Below, piece by piece: positions 26,186-35,942 of a DNA stretch of 62,901 bases. Source of the DNA: Crocinitomicaceae bacterium (GTDB lineage: Bacteria; Bacteroidota; Bacteroidia; Flavobacteriales_D; Crocinitomicaceae); contig JANRBR010000030.1 in the NCBI GenBank assembly GCA_030727405.1, forward strand, positions 1-62,901, written 5' to 3'. A model generated the notes under the pieces. That model was given only the letters and a program-made list of their open reading frames with translations, searched no databases and was not told the DNA's origin. Every line of letters begins with the position of its first letter. Position 1 is the first letter of the stretch. The position numbers were made by a program, and so were the translations under genes.

Positions 26186-26509
26186 TTAAACAGAGAAAGA
26201 CTCTCCACATCCACAAGTTCGATCCGCGTTCGGATTTTGAAACATAAATCCTTTTCCATTTAATCCACCAGAGAAATCTAAGGTAGTGCCAATCAAATAC
26301 AGGTAGCTTTTTTTATCAACGACTACTTTTATTCCATTGTCTTCAAATGATTTGTCCCCTTCTAATTCTTGATTATCAAAGGTCAATTGGTACATTAATC
26401 CCGAACAGCCGCCACCTTCCACTCCAACGCGGATGAAGAGTCCTTCTTTACCCTCGTCTTCCATTAACCTCAGCGCCTGCTTCTTCGCGTTGTCTGTAAC
26501 TGTAATCAT
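26186..26509 (-). CDS. sufA: A-type Fe-S carrier protein (SufA/IscA family)
   Basis: 107 residues. The HesB/IscA fold shows the three conserved cysteines: one in GGCSGLMYQL and two in CGCGESF at the C-terminus. It receives clusters from SufBCD and delivers them to apoproteins. First gene of the operon sufA-B-C-D. SufS and SufE, the sulfur donors, are not in the window. The name sufA is by context; IscA is indistinguishable by sequence alone. Confidence 0.92.
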   Translation of the reverse strand: MITVTDNAKKQALRLMEDEGKEGLFIRVGVEGGGCSGLMYQLTFDNQELEGDKSFEDNGIKVVVDKKSYLYLIGTTLDFSGGLNGKGFMFQNPNADRTCGCGESFSV

Positions 26510-26556
26510 AATCAGTTTTTATTTAGATTAATTATAAATAAACTCTAAATCGTCCA

Positions 26557-26584
26557 CAAAAATACCACTTTTATGGTATTTCAA
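26557..26584 (-). promoter_or_regulatory. suf operon promoter (TTG-N17-TATTTTTG) with overlapping operator-like inverted repeat
   Basis: On the minus strand the -33 TTG (26584-26582) and -7 TATTTTTG (26564-26557) are 17 bases apart. A perfect 8-bp inverted repeat, AAATACCA (26560-26567) and TGGTATTT (26574-26581) with a 6-base spacer, fills the space between them and overlaps the -7 box. This is where a repressor would act. The leader to sufA is about 45 nt. Confidence 0.65.
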
Positions 26585-26798
26585 CAAACGAATATTTGAT
26601 TATTTAAATACAAACACCTGCGAACAACTAAAGTTTTCCTTTCCATGTAAATTAATCACAAATTTCAAATCAATTCATATAAAATGTAGGGCTTACAATG
26701 CTTACTATTTATTGCTTTAGAACCTTTTGTTTAATTAGTCATTTCGTTAAAATTTTTGTTTAGATTCAAGGTCTAGTGATAATGTGTATTTTTGATTC
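26585..26798. other. AT-rich intergenic region between divergent suf operon and phosphodiesterase gene
   Basis: No open frame of note, no hairpin and no tRNA seen. The only signal besides the suf promoter is TATTTTTG at 26787-26794, an exact -7 match ending four bases before the phosphodiesterase ATG. Confidence 0.6.
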
Positions 26799-27737
26799 AT
26801 GAAAATTCGCATCCTATCTTTCTTGATTTGTTTTACCGGAAGTTTTCTCTTTGCCCAAGGTATAAACAAAACATATAAAACAAAATACGTAGTGATTTTG
26901 GTCATCGACGGTCCAAGATTTAGTGAAACCTACGGTGATTCCACTTGTCAATTAAGTCCAGTTCTGTGTGATTCTTTGCGCTATGAGGGCGCATTTTATG
27001 AAAACTTCCGCAACAATGGTCCAACGTATACCGTTCCGGGGCATACAGCCATTGTCACAGGATCATACCAGCGCATCTCAAATGCCGGTACAAGTTTGCC
27101 TAAAAATCCTTCTTTATTTCAGTATTACTTGAAAGCAACTGGTGCTCCCAAAAAAGATGCGTTTATCGTAGCTAGTAAAGGAAAGTTAGATGTCCTTGCC
27201 AATACAAAAAACAAAAAATGGCACGATCAATTTGTGGCTTCTACCTATTGCGGACCAAACGGTGCTGGTATTGGTTATGGTAAGGATGAAAAAACATTTG
27301 CGAAGGTCACAGAATTAGTAACAAGTCCAGAGGCTCCGCACGTCATGCTGATTAATTTATTAGCGGTGGATGTATACGGCCATGCGAATAATTGGGAAAA
27401 ATACAAAGAATCAATCACTGCCTGTGATGCTTACGTTGCTCGATTATGGTCCATGATTCAAACAAATCCTGCTACGAAGGATCAAACCACATTATTCATC
27501 ACCAATGATCACGGTCGTCATTTAGATCGTGTAAAATCTGGATTTATAAACCACGGAGATCGTTGCGAAGGCTGCAGGCATATTTCCCTTCTTGTTTTAG
27601 GTCCAGACACACCTAAAGGCCTTTCAGTTAAAAAACAAGGAGAATTAATTGATCTCTCTAAAACCATTTCAACGCTCTTGCATTTTGATATGCCAAGTAG
27701 CAAAGGTCGTTTCCTAGAAGAAGCGTTTAAGCCTTAA
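26799..27737 (+). CDS. secreted type I phosphodiesterase / nucleotide pyrophosphatase-like protein
   Basis: 312 residues with a signal peptide (FTGSFLFAQ). Alkaline-phosphatase superfamily: the metal Asp in VVILVIDGPRFSE, the nucleophile Thr in YTVPGHTAIVTG, LAVDVYGHANNW, the metal pair ITNDHGRH (Asp-His) and the final His in INHGDRCEGCRH. The substrate is unknown (nucleotide or phosphate diester). A -7 box sits four bases before the ATG. The 3' end shares a TTAA with the convergent hutU. Confidence 0.85.
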   Translation: MKIRILSFLICFTGSFLFAQGINKTYKTKYVVILVIDGPRFSETYGDSTCQLSPVLCDSLRYEGAFYENFRNNGPTYTVPGHTAIVTGSYQRISNAGTSLPKNPSLFQYYLKATGAPKKDAFIVASKGKLDVLANTKNKKWHDQFVASTYCGPNGAGIGYGKDEKTFAKVTELVTSPEAPHVMLINLLAVDVYGHANNWEKYKESITACDAYVARLWSMIQTNPATKDQTTLFITNDHGRHLDRVKSGFINHGDRCEGCRHISLLVLGPDTPKGLSVKKQGELIDLSKTISTLLHFDMPSSKGRFLEEAFKP

Positions 27738-29740
27738 AATAGTCCCTTCAGAAGGTCATCATCTACGAAATGAGGAATGGTCACCTTTAAATTTGGTTCA
27801 ATCTCCATGGCGCGTTTGATGGCGAAAATTGCATGTTCATTTCTTGCCCAATTGCGTCGAGCAATTCCGTTGTTAACATCCCAATGCAACATCATTTTCA
27901 AGTTGCGATCAGCATCTGCGCTTCCGTCTAATAGCATTCCAAATCCGCCATTGATGACTTCACCCCATCCTACTCCACCGCCGTTGTGAATCGACACCCA
28001 CGTGGCGCCTCTGAAGCTATCTCCAATGACATTTTGAATCGCCATGTCTGCCGTAAAACGAGATCCATCATAGATATTAGACGTTTCACGGTAAGGTGAA
28101 TCAGTTCCAGAAACATCGTGGTGGTCACGTCCCAAAATAACGGGTCCAATTTCACCTTGTGCTATGGCCTGATTAAATGCCTCTGCAATCCGCATTCTGC
28201 CTTCAGCATCGGCATAAAGAATTCTTGCTTGCGATCCGACAACCAAACGGTTTTCTTGAGCACCTTTAATCCATTGTATATTATCGGCCATTTGTTGTTG
28301 GATTTCAACGGGGCTATTTGCCATCATTTCCTCCAATACACGGCAAGCGATGGCGTCTGTTTTTTCTAAATCACTTGGATCACCAGATGCACAAACCCAT
28401 CTAAACGGACCAAAACCATAATCAAAACACATTGGTCCTAAAATATCCTGAATGTAAGAAGGGTATTTAAAGTCGATGTGATTTTCAGCCATTACGTCTC
28501 CTCCAGCACGAGAAGATTCCAGTAAAAAGGCATTTCCATAATCAAAGAAATAAGTACCCTTTTGAGTATGTTTATTGACGGATGCCGCATGTCGCCTTAA
28601 GCTATTCTGAACGTATTCTTTGAATGAATCCGGATTTGTTGCCATGAGCTCGTTAGCCTCCTCAAAGGAAAGTCCTGCTGGATAATATCCTCCTGCCCAT
28701 GGATTGTGTAAAGACGTTTGATCGGAACCTAAATCTACGTGAACTCCCGTTTCATCAAACTTTTCCCAAACATCAACCACATTCCCAAGGTAGGCAATAG
28801 AAACCACTTCTTTCGCAGCTTGAGCTTTTTTCACACGTACAACAAGTTCATTTAAGTCCGTGATGATTTCATCAACCCAACCCTGTTCGTGTCTGGTTCT
28901 TGCCGCTTTAGGATTAACTTCCGCTGTTACCGAAATGACCCCGGCAATGTTTCCTGCTTTTGGCTGCGCGCCAGACATGCCGCCTAATCCGGCAGTTAAA
29001 AATAATTTTCCTTTGATGTCATCACGATTTTTCGCTAATCTTCTTACCGCATTTAACACCGTAATGGTGGTTCCATGAACAATGCCTTGAGGACCAATGT
29101 ACATGTACGAGCCTGCCGTCATTTGTCCATATTGTGTGACACCTAGTGCATTGAATTTCTCCCAGTCATCTGGTTTTGAATAATTGGGTATCATCATTCC
29201 ATTCGTCACCACAACCCGTGGTGCATTTTTATGAGAAGGAAATAATCCCATGGGATGACCAGAATACATCACCAATGTTTGTTCGTCTGTCATTTCAGAC
29301 AAATATTTCATCGTCAAGCGGTACTGAATCCAGTTTTGGAAAACTGCCCCATTTCCACCATAAGTAATGAGTTCATGAGGGTGTTGTGCTACGGCATGGT
29401 CCAAATTATTTTGAATCATCAACATGATTGCTCTTGCCTGCATGGATTTACCTGGGTATTCCGAGATCGGACGAGCAAAAATGGCATGGGCTGGTCGGTA
29501 ACGGTGCATGTAAATACGTCCATACGTATTCAACTCGTTTGCGAAATCCTTGGCTAATTCCGCATGTTGCTCTATCGGAAAATAACGCAATGCATTGGCA
29601 ATTGCCAATTTCTTTTCCTCTTTTGAAAGAATGTCCTTTCGTTTTGGAGCATGATTTACATCAACCTCCCATGTACTGATGGGCGGAATGTTGGTAGGGA
29701 TTCCTTCTTGGATTTCTTGTGCAAAAGACAATTGTGACAT
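27734..29740 (-). CDS. hutU: urocanate hydratase, long form
   Basis: 668 residues. It converts urocanate to imidazolonepropionate in histidine breakdown, using tightly bound NAD+. Visible: YGGNGAVFQNWIQYRLTMKYL near the N-terminus, MYSGHPMGLFPSH, VTNGMMIPNYS, the Rossmann segment FLTAGLGGMSGAQPKAG, and FGPFRWVCASGDPSDL, which holds the active-site cysteine. Most bacterial HutU proteins are about 555 residues; this resembles the ~670-residue animal-like and Bacteroidota form. No hutH, hutI or hutG is in the window. Confidence 0.95.
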   Translation of the reverse strand: MSQLSFAQEIQEGIPTNIPPISTWEVDVNHAPKRKDILSKEEKKLAIANALRYFPIEQHAELAKDFANELNTYGRIYMHRYRPAHAIFARPISEYPGKSMQARAIMLMIQNNLDHAVAQHPHELITYGGNGAVFQNWIQYRLTMKYLSEMTDEQTLVMYSGHPMGLFPSHKNAPRVVVTNGMMIPNYSKPDDWEKFNALGVTQYGQMTAGSYMYIGPQGIVHGTTITVLNAVRRLAKNRDDIKGKLFLTAGLGGMSGAQPKAGNIAGVISVTAEVNPKAARTRHEQGWVDEIITDLNELVVRVKKAQAAKEVVSIAYLGNVVDVWEKFDETGVHVDLGSDQTSLHNPWAGGYYPAGLSFEEANELMATNPDSFKEYVQNSLRRHAASVNKHTQKGTYFFDYGNAFLLESSRAGGDVMAENHIDFKYPSYIQDILGPMCFDYGFGPFRWVCASGDPSDLEKTDAIACRVLEEMMANSPVEIQQQMADNIQWIKGAQENRLVVGSQARILYADAEGRMRIAEAFNQAIAQGEIGPVILGRDHHDVSGTDSPYRETSNIYDGSRFTADMAIQNVIGDSFRGATWVSIHNGGGVGWGEVINGGFGMLLDGSADADRNLKMMLHWDVNNGIARRNWARNEHAIFAIKRAMEIEPNLKVTIPHFVDDDLLKGLF

Positions 29741-29772
29741 CGTTGTTCAATTTTGAACAAAAGTAGTCAATC

Positions 29773-32241
29773 CTAGTATTTCAAAACGACAAATCCGTGT
29801 TTTTGTAGTATTTCGCCTCCTTCAAGAACAGCATCAATGCGGTAGAAATACGTTCCTTCCTCAACCAAATCTCCTCCACTTGTCTTTCCGTCCCAATATC
29901 CTGCTGGATCAGAATACTCGTAAATCACATTTCCCCAACGGTTCAAAATGTAACATTGGAATTCTGAAATGCCTTCATAATTGACAAAGAATTGATTGTT
30001 TCCGACTTCAGAGGACAATGAAACAATGTTTGGAGCAGTGATGTCACAAGGTTTGATTTCAATCGTAGAAACATCCGAAACGGTGTAACATGCATTGGAT
30101 AAATAGAAGGTATAATCTCCCGGTTGATTCACAATGCGTGGCAACTCCACATTGCCATCACCCCATGCATATGTCAATGCCGGGTTGTAGCCCGCTTGCA
30201 AAGGTTGCGAATTGACCATCAAAGGATTAAGTTCGAAGTTTGCATTTCTACAAATGGCTGTATCCAATAACTCGGTGTAAATGTATGGGGGAAATTCAAT
30301 TTCCGAAATAATCGTATCGTTGCAAGAATTATCTATGTACATCACATTAAAAATACCACCGACTTGAAAGGTTTTAATTTCAGGGTTGTCGACGAGGTTG
30401 CTTGGTAAAAAATGTACCGAAGTGTCCGCACAATACCAAGTACCACCGCTATAGGAAACGGTATTTTGTACTTGGAAAGAATAATTACAAGCTAAGGTAT
30501 CGTTGAAGATCTCAGGAGTCGGCAACACATTTAAGGTCACTGTGGTATCGTATTGACAACCAAAATTATCTACGACATTATACGTGTAATTCGTATTGCC
30601 AATAACCGATGGCTGAATCACAATTAAAGTATCATTTTGGCCAGAAATGATGCTTGGGTCGTTGTTCCAAAAATCACTCATGACAATGTTTTGGTAGCCT
30701 TCAGACTCTGGGTACAATGACGCATTGAAGTAGATCGCCCATTGGAAAATATATCCGTCATCAATCCCTTGGTTATCCTGTATTGAAATCGTCCATGGAC
30801 CATTTACAGGACATCCTGCGAATTGATTGAAATCACCATCTGGCAAATAGACTCCATTGGGATTCATTGATTGGAACCCATATGAATTTGCAATGGTATT
30901 CCCAGCAGCAACCTCTGTACAAATAGTTCCCAAAGTAGCATTCGTTGGAGAGAAGCAATAGGTCCAAACCGGAGTTCCTGGCGAGCCTCCATCGATATTA
31001 GTGTCATTACCTAAGAAAGTCGAAATGCCATTGCCACAGCCGCCTGGGACAAGTTCGTTCCATCCAAAAGGTGTTTGATTGTAAGCATTCATCAAGGACA
31101 CCGTAGTTCCGTTTGGACAAGTCAATGCTATTTCAATGTCACCGATGTAGGAGTGTTCGATATCGATGCATAATTCATCAAAGTCATTTGCTGAAGTAAT
31201 GACCGCTGTAGAATCAAATCCAGACATCGGAACGACCGATGAGTAAGTTTGTCCGGCACCATCCGGCAAGAATGTAAGTCCAGCAAAAACACCACCAATT
31301 TGAAATTGCCCTCCAGGAATATCAATTCCTACAGTGTCCGTTGCGGTTACCCCACCAAGTAGGTTTGTGTTTGAACCTAAACAAACCGAATCCTCAAGTG
31401 GACCTGTACCGGTGAAAAAGGGCGTTTGAGAAACCCTAACTTTACAGGCAATGTTTGCTTGATGTGGGAAAATATCCTGAACTTTTAAATCCACGTAATA
31501 ACCGGATTGCGCTGGTGGAGTGAACCATACTGATGGGCCGGTAAATTGACCTACACCACCTATGGTCCAAGTATAATTACAGTTAGCAATGGTTTGGGAA
31601 TACCCCGTGTTGGCGTTTTCAAATGAATACGGGAACGTAGGCGTTGCTGTAAGTAAAACAGAATCACCAAAACACAAATCAACATATCCCGTATCAAGTG
31701 GATTCAGGATGTTGGGTCCAACCCCATTTTTAAATGCTTCAATGTGTGGTTCGATGGGTTGCGGTGGATTGCCGCAGGCCACATTTGCTACCCATCCCGT
31801 TCCTTCATTCACACCGTTTGAGCGAAAGCGCAATGTGAGGCATCCTGAAGGATTATTGGCAAAAGAAGCTTGAACAAAAAATCCAACAGGATTTGTGCCA
31901 GAATTATACGCTCCGAGAAGTGGAGCACTTGTTGAAGGTCCGTCGTAAACGTACAAGGTATCCGTCGGATGTATGTCAAATTCGAAACCAATATTGGTAG
32001 CAAAGGAAATAGAGACCTTTGATCCTTGTGTCAAATCAGGACATAAAACCAAGGTTTGATCGGTGTTCGGTAAATAATTTCCTGCACCATCAATGAAATT
32101 CGTGCCACCTGTGGGAACGATTCCTGCACAATTCAGTGGATTGGTCTGGCCATAATCGGGATCTGTGATGCTCAAAGTTACTTGTGCAAATCCTACATGC
32201 GCCAGAACGATAAATAAAATACTGAGTAACGTTTTTGTCAT
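29773..32241 (-). CDS. large secreted protein with P-domain-like region and T9SS type B (gliding-associated) C-terminus
   Basis: 822 residues with a signal peptide (VLAHVGFAQ). Residues ~30-150 resemble a CUB-like jelly roll (LYVYDGPSTSAPLLGAYNSG). About 300-520 contain a proprotein-convertase P-domain-like fold (ELCIDIEHSYIGDIEIALTCPNGT, then GPWTISIQDNQGIDDGYIFQWAIYF). Ig/PKD-like beta repeats follow. The end is the gliding-motility-associated type B sorting domain (YILNRWGNVIYEY, YWDGKTSGGDLVEEGTYFYRI). Predicted cell-surface adhesin or scaffold; no protease triad seen. It shares one base with the small gene upstream. Confidence 0.85.
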   Translation of the reverse strand: MTKTLLSILFIVLAHVGFAQVTLSITDPDYGQTNPLNCAGIVPTGGTNFIDGAGNYLPNTDQTLVLCPDLTQGSKVSISFATNIGFEFDIHPTDTLYVYDGPSTSAPLLGAYNSGTNPVGFFVQASFANNPSGCLTLRFRSNGVNEGTGWVANVACGNPPQPIEPHIEAFKNGVGPNILNPLDTGYVDLCFGDSVLLTATPTFPYSFENANTGYSQTIANCNYTWTIGGVGQFTGPSVWFTPPAQSGYYVDLKVQDIFPHQANIACKVRVSQTPFFTGTGPLEDSVCLGSNTNLLGGVTATDTVGIDIPGGQFQIGGVFAGLTFLPDGAGQTYSSVVPMSGFDSTAVITSANDFDELCIDIEHSYIGDIEIALTCPNGTTVSLMNAYNQTPFGWNELVPGGCGNGISTFLGNDTNIDGGSPGTPVWTYCFSPTNATLGTICTEVAAGNTIANSYGFQSMNPNGVYLPDGDFNQFAGCPVNGPWTISIQDNQGIDDGYIFQWAIYFNASLYPESEGYQNIVMSDFWNNDPSIISGQNDTLIVIQPSVIGNTNYTYNVVDNFGCQYDTTVTLNVLPTPEIFNDTLACNYSFQVQNTVSYSGGTWYCADTSVHFLPSNLVDNPEIKTFQVGGIFNVMYIDNSCNDTIISEIEFPPYIYTELLDTAICRNANFELNPLMVNSQPLQAGYNPALTYAWGDGNVELPRIVNQPGDYTFYLSNACYTVSDVSTIEIKPCDITAPNIVSLSSEVGNNQFFVNYEGISEFQCYILNRWGNVIYEYSDPAGYWDGKTSGGDLVEEGTYFYRIDAVLEGGEILQKHGFVVLKY

Positions 32242-32606
32242 TATTTCTTGTTTTGTATTTCTAACTTGAGGATGTTCATCGATTTTACGACAAGAAGTTC
32301 ATTTTTACCTGCTAGTTGAAAATATTGAGTTCGGTCTAAAATTTGCAATTCATAATCTGTAAAACGAAGCGATTCTTTTGGTTTTAAGATAGTTGGGAAT
32401 TGACTAACATCCTTTCCCTCTGGAATTCTAATGATATAACATGCATGGTCTACCGCATAATTTAAAACATCAATGGTACCTTGGTTATCTTGCTCCAAAG
32501 CTTTTAATTCGCGATCTGTGTAACTTTCAGATAATGCTGGACTTGCCTTTTGTGCAACGATTTGTTGAGTGAAGGCAAGTAAAATAATGAGTAATCCCTT
32601 TTTCAT
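32241..32606 (-). CDS. small secreted protein of unknown function
   Basis: 121 residues. Signal peptide ending near TQQIVAQ. The mature part is about 100 residues of mixed strand and helix with a single cysteine and no recognised domain. It precedes the 822-residue T9SS protein with a one-base start/stop overlap, so the two are likely made together and may act together. Confidence 0.65.
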   Translation of the reverse strand: MKKGLLIILLAFTQQIVAQKASPALSESYTDRELKALEQDNQGTIDVLNYAVDHACYIIRIPEGKDVSQFPTILKPKESLRFTDYELQILDRTQYFQLAGKNELLVVKSMNILKLEIQNKK

Positions 32607-32735
32607 GAAATCAGTTTTGTGTCCACAAGACGTTATAAATCGTTGAAAAGTTGTACGAAATGTTCAAATTTTTCAATTTAAAGCTAAGGTAATAAAACTT
32701 AGTTTTGCCCAAACATAATTCCTTAGTTTATAATC

Positions 32736-33578
32736 ATGGAGAATTCAGCATTAGAAAAAGTCGCTTCTCAAGTTAGAAGAGACATCGTTCGTATGGTTTC
32801 AGCAGTTAATTCAGGACACCCTGGAGGATCATTAGGTTGTGCCGATTTTTTAAGCTTTCTGTATTTTGAGCAAATGAACTTCAATGCGGAGTCCTTTCAA
32901 ATGGATGGCCTAGGTGAAGATCTTTTTTTCTTGTCAAACGGACACATTTCACCCGTTTGGTACAGTGTTTTAGCAAGAGCTGGTTATTTTCCAGTGGCAG
33001 AATTAGGGACATTTAGAAAACTATCCAGTCGTTTACAAGGTCACCCATCGACGGATAAAAAATTGCCTGGAATCCGAATGGCTTCTGGATCATTGGGTCA
33101 AGGGCTTTCGGTTGCAGCTGGAGCTGCTCAAGTAAAAAAATTAAATAGCGATAAAAGCATCGTTTACACCTTACATGGAGATGGCGAATTACAAGAGGGT
33201 CAAATTTGGGAAGCAGCGATGTATGCAGCTGCCAACAAGGTAGATAACCTCATTGCGACCATCGATTACAACGGCCGTCAAATCGATGGTGATGTGGAGG
33301 ATGTCATGTCCTTAGGAAACTTGGCACAAAAATGGCAAGCTTTTGGATGGGAAGTGTTGGAAATGGATGGTCACCATTTTGATGACATTCGTTTAAACAT
33401 GACAAAAGCAAAAGCAATGTGTGGAAAAGGCAAACCAGTAGTGATTATCATGAAAACCGAAATGGGTCAAGGTGTTGACTACATGATGGGGTCTCACAAA
33501 TGGCACGGAGTTGCACCAAATGCAGAACAATTAACAGCTGCTCTTGCACAGTTAGAAGAATCGTTAGGAGATTATTGA
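32736..33578 (+). CDS. transketolase N-terminal subunit
   Basis: 280 residues, the thiamine-diphosphate-binding half of a split transketolase. Markers: SGHPGGSLGCADFLSFLYF (with its His), RLQGHPS, GSLGQGLSVAAGAA and the ThDP/metal motif GDGELQEGQIWEA ending in N. It transfers two-carbon ketol units in the pentose phosphate pathway. Unusually the C-terminal half is not next: a VWA-domain gene lies between. TAGTTTTG at 32700-32707 is a possible -7 element. Confidence 0.94.
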   Translation: MENSALEKVASQVRRDIVRMVSAVNSGHPGGSLGCADFLSFLYFEQMNFNAESFQMDGLGEDLFFLSNGHISPVWYSVLARAGYFPVAELGTFRKLSSRLQGHPSTDKKLPGIRMASGSLGQGLSVAAGAAQVKKLNSDKSIVYTLHGDGELQEGQIWEAAMYAAANKVDNLIATIDYNGRQIDGDVEDVMSLGNLAQKWQAFGWEVLEMDGHHFDDIRLNMTKAKAMCGKGKPVVIIMKTEMGQGVDYMMGSHKWHGVAPNAEQLTAALAQLEESLGDY

Positions 33579-34930
33579 TGAAACAGTGGATATGTGTCTT
33601 GTTCCTTTGTCTTTCTAGTTTCGGCTGGTCACAAAAAAACACGCGTATATTGTTCATTCTTGATGCTTCAAATAGCATGAATGTTGATTGGAACAACAAT
33701 CAAACACGCATGGAAGCAGCAAAGGAGGTCTTGGTTCAAGAAGTGGAAAAGTTGAGGGGGATTCCAAACTTGGAGATTGCTTTGCGCGTTTACGGTCACC
33801 AAACGCCCATCACGAACACTTACCAAGACTGCAACGACACCAAATTGGAAGTGCCTTTTGGCGTAAATACGGTAGATGCCATAAAAAGCAAAGTCAAATC
33901 ATTGCAGGCAAAAGGATCCACTCCCATTGCACGTTCACTCGAAGCTGCGGCGGGAGACTTTCCCGATACTCTAGCAAGAAATTACATCATTTTAATTACG
34001 GATGGTCTTGAATCATGCGACAATGATCCCTGCATCATCGCAAGGAAATTAAAAGATAAAGGAGTCAAGGTTACACCGTTTGTGATTGGACTCGGAATGG
34101 ATTTATCTTACTTGGATAAATTCGATTGCATTGGCGCCTATTCCGATGCTGAAAGCAAAGAATCTTTCCGCAATGTATTGTCCTCCATTCTTTCCAAAAC
34201 ACTAGTCAATACAACCGTACAAGTGAACTTGAACGACATTACAAGAAAACCGTTAGAAACAAATGTGACGCTTTTCTTCTATGAAAGCGGGACAACGAAC
34301 TTAAAATACACGTTTACCCACACGTTAAACAGGAAAAATTTACCGGATACTTTAATTTTAGACCCCAATTTGACCTACGATTTAGTGGTGAATACTTTGC
34401 CCAAAGTGGAAAAAAAGGGTATTGTCCTTCAAAAACATACGCACAATACAATCATTTTGGATGCACCACAGGGTTATCTCAAATTTACTGCCTCACGAAA
34501 TACACAAAATCCAACTTTTCAAATGCGTGTTTCGATGAAGGATAATCCTCAAACCTTGCATGCACAAAATTTAAATTCCACGCAAAAATACCTTGTAGGA
34601 ACCTACGATCTTGAAATCTTTACCTTGCCAAGAACCTATCTAAACGTGGAAATCACGCAGAGCAAGACAACAATTGTGGATGTCATTCCTGCAGGAACAT
34701 TTCAGTATGCCATTGAAAAAGCGATTGTTGGCCAAATCTTTTTCGAACGAAAACCTGATCAATGGGAATGGGTTGCTAACCTCGATGAGAATTTACTCGA
34801 AGGAAAGTGGGACCTTCAGCCAGGAAATTACAAAGTTGTATACCGCGAAAAGGCTCAAAAGTCGAGTGCATACACGAAAGAAAAAAAATTCAGAATTGAT
34901 TCAAATAAAACACTCTTATTAAATTTATAG
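33578..34930 (+). CDS. secreted von Willebrand factor A domain protein inside the transketolase operon
   Basis: 450 residues from the ATG at 33578, whose A is the last base of the transketolase-N stop (TGATG). An earlier in-frame start inside the previous gene would lose the signal peptide. Signal peptide 1-18 (SSFGWSQ). The VWA domain spans about 22-200, with MIDAS residues DASNS (29-33), the Thr of GSTPIARS and the Asp of LITDGLES. The C-terminal ~250 residues look like two or three beta-sandwich modules. It ends two bases before the transketolase-C gene. A metal-dependent adhesion or assembly role in the envelope is likely; why it sits between transketolase halves is unknown. Confidence 0.82.
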   Translation: MKQWICVLFLCLSSFGWSQKNTRILFILDASNSMNVDWNNNQTRMEAAKEVLVQEVEKLRGIPNLEIALRVYGHQTPITNTYQDCNDTKLEVPFGVNTVDAIKSKVKSLQAKGSTPIARSLEAAAGDFPDTLARNYIILITDGLESCDNDPCIIARKLKDKGVKVTPFVIGLGMDLSYLDKFDCIGAYSDAESKESFRNVLSSILSKTLVNTTVQVNLNDITRKPLETNVTLFFYESGTTNLKYTFTHTLNRKNLPDTLILDPNLTYDLVVNTLPKVEKKGIVLQKHTHNTIILDAPQGYLKFTASRNTQNPTFQMRVSMKDNPQTLHAQNLNSTQKYLVGTYDLEIFTLPRTYLNVEITQSKTTIVDVIPAGTFQYAIEKAIVGQIFFERKPDQWEWVANLDENLLEGKWDLQPGNYKVVYREKAQKSSAYTKEKKFRIDSNKTLLLNL

Positions 34931-34932
34931 TT

Positions 34933-35886
34933 ATGGAATTTGAAATACTTGGAAACAAAGACACGCGATCAGGATTTGGTGAAGGATTAGCGGAATTAGG
35001 ACGCACAAATCCAGATGTAGTCGCATTATGTGCTGACTTAACTGGTTCATTAAAAATGGATGCCTTCCAAAAGGAAAATCCAGATCGATTTTTCCAAGCT
35101 GGAATTGCTGAAGCAAACATGATTGGACTCGCTGCAGGAATGACCATTGGCGGAAAGATTCCATACACGGGAACATTCGCAAACTTCTCGACCGGACGTG
35201 TATACGATCAAATTCGTCAATCGGTGGCTTATTCTCAAAAAAACGTGAAAATTTGTGCTTCTCACGCCGGACTTACCCTTGGTGAAGATGGTGCAACGCA
35301 TCAAATTTTAGAGGACATCGGCATGATGCGTATGTTGCCAAACATGACGGTAATTGTTCCAGCAGACTTTAATCAAACCAAACAAGCAACCATTGCGATT
35401 GCTGAGCATAATGGTCCAGTATACTTGCGATTTGGACGTCCCGTAATGCCGATTTTTGTGAAGCCAGACGCAAAATTTGTGATTGGAAAAGCAGATATTT
35501 TGACGGAGGGAACAGATGTGACCATCATCGCATGCGGACACCTCGTTTGGAAATCCATTGAAGCTTTAGCTATTTTGAAGGAGAAAGGAATTTCTGCTGA
35601 ATTGATTAACATGCACACGATTAAACCTTTGGATGTTCCAGCGATTTTAACATCCGCTTCGAAGACTGGTTGTGTTGTTACGGCGGAAGAACACATGATG
35701 AACGGTGGGTTAGGTGAAGCTGTATCTCAAGTATTAAGCAGAGAATTGCCTTGTCCTCAGGAATATGTAGCTGTGAACGATTCATTCGGTGAAAGTGGAA
35801 CACCTATGGAATTGATGACGAAATACGGAATCGATACACAGGATGTAGTCAACGCTGCTTTGAAAGCGATAGCTCGCAAAGGATAA
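34933..35886 (+). CDS. transketolase C-terminal subunit
   Basis: 317 residues: the pyrimidine-binding and C-terminal domains of transketolase. Markers: the catalytic-type Glu in [56 protein letters not shown] and the C-terminal [16 protein letters not shown]. It pairs with the N-terminal subunit to form one active enzyme. It is the third gene of the unit, two bases after the VWA gene. Confidence 0.94.
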   Translation: MEFEILGNKDTRSGFGEGLAELGRTNPDVVALCADLTGSLKMDAFQKENPDRFFQAGIAEANMIGLAAGMTIGGKIPYTGTFANFSTGRVYDQIRQSVAYSQKNVKICASHAGLTLGEDGATHQILEDIGMMRMLPNMTVIVPADFNQTKQATIAIAEHNGPVYLRFGRPVMPIFVKPDAKFVIGKADILTEGTDVTIIACGHLVWKSIEALAILKEKGISAELINMHTIKPLDVPAILTSASKTGCVVTAEEHMMNGGLGEAVSQVLSRELPCPQEYVAVNDSFGESGTPMELMTKYGIDTQDVVNAALKAIARKG

Positions 35887-35905
35887 GCCAGACTAGTAAC
35901 CTACG

Positions 35906-35938
35906 TTGCTTTTTGAACCAATTAGATTCGTACATTTG
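35906..35938 (+). promoter_or_regulatory. promoter of the DUF2892 gene: TTG-N22-TACATTTG
   Basis: TTG at 35906-35908 (a second at 35913-35915) and an exact -7 box TACATTTG at 35931-35938, four bases before the ATG at 35943. Confidence 0.5.
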
Positions 35939-35942
35939 GTTT

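Noticed and set aside
26510..26798. Small RNA or tRNA gene in the suf/phosphodiesterase gap
   Set aside because: Apart from the promoter signals I find no cloverleaf, GC-rich stem or terminator in the gap.
33500..33577. Extended N-terminus for the VWA protein
   Set aside because: It overlaps the transketolase-N coding region and would bury the signal peptide that begins at 33578.
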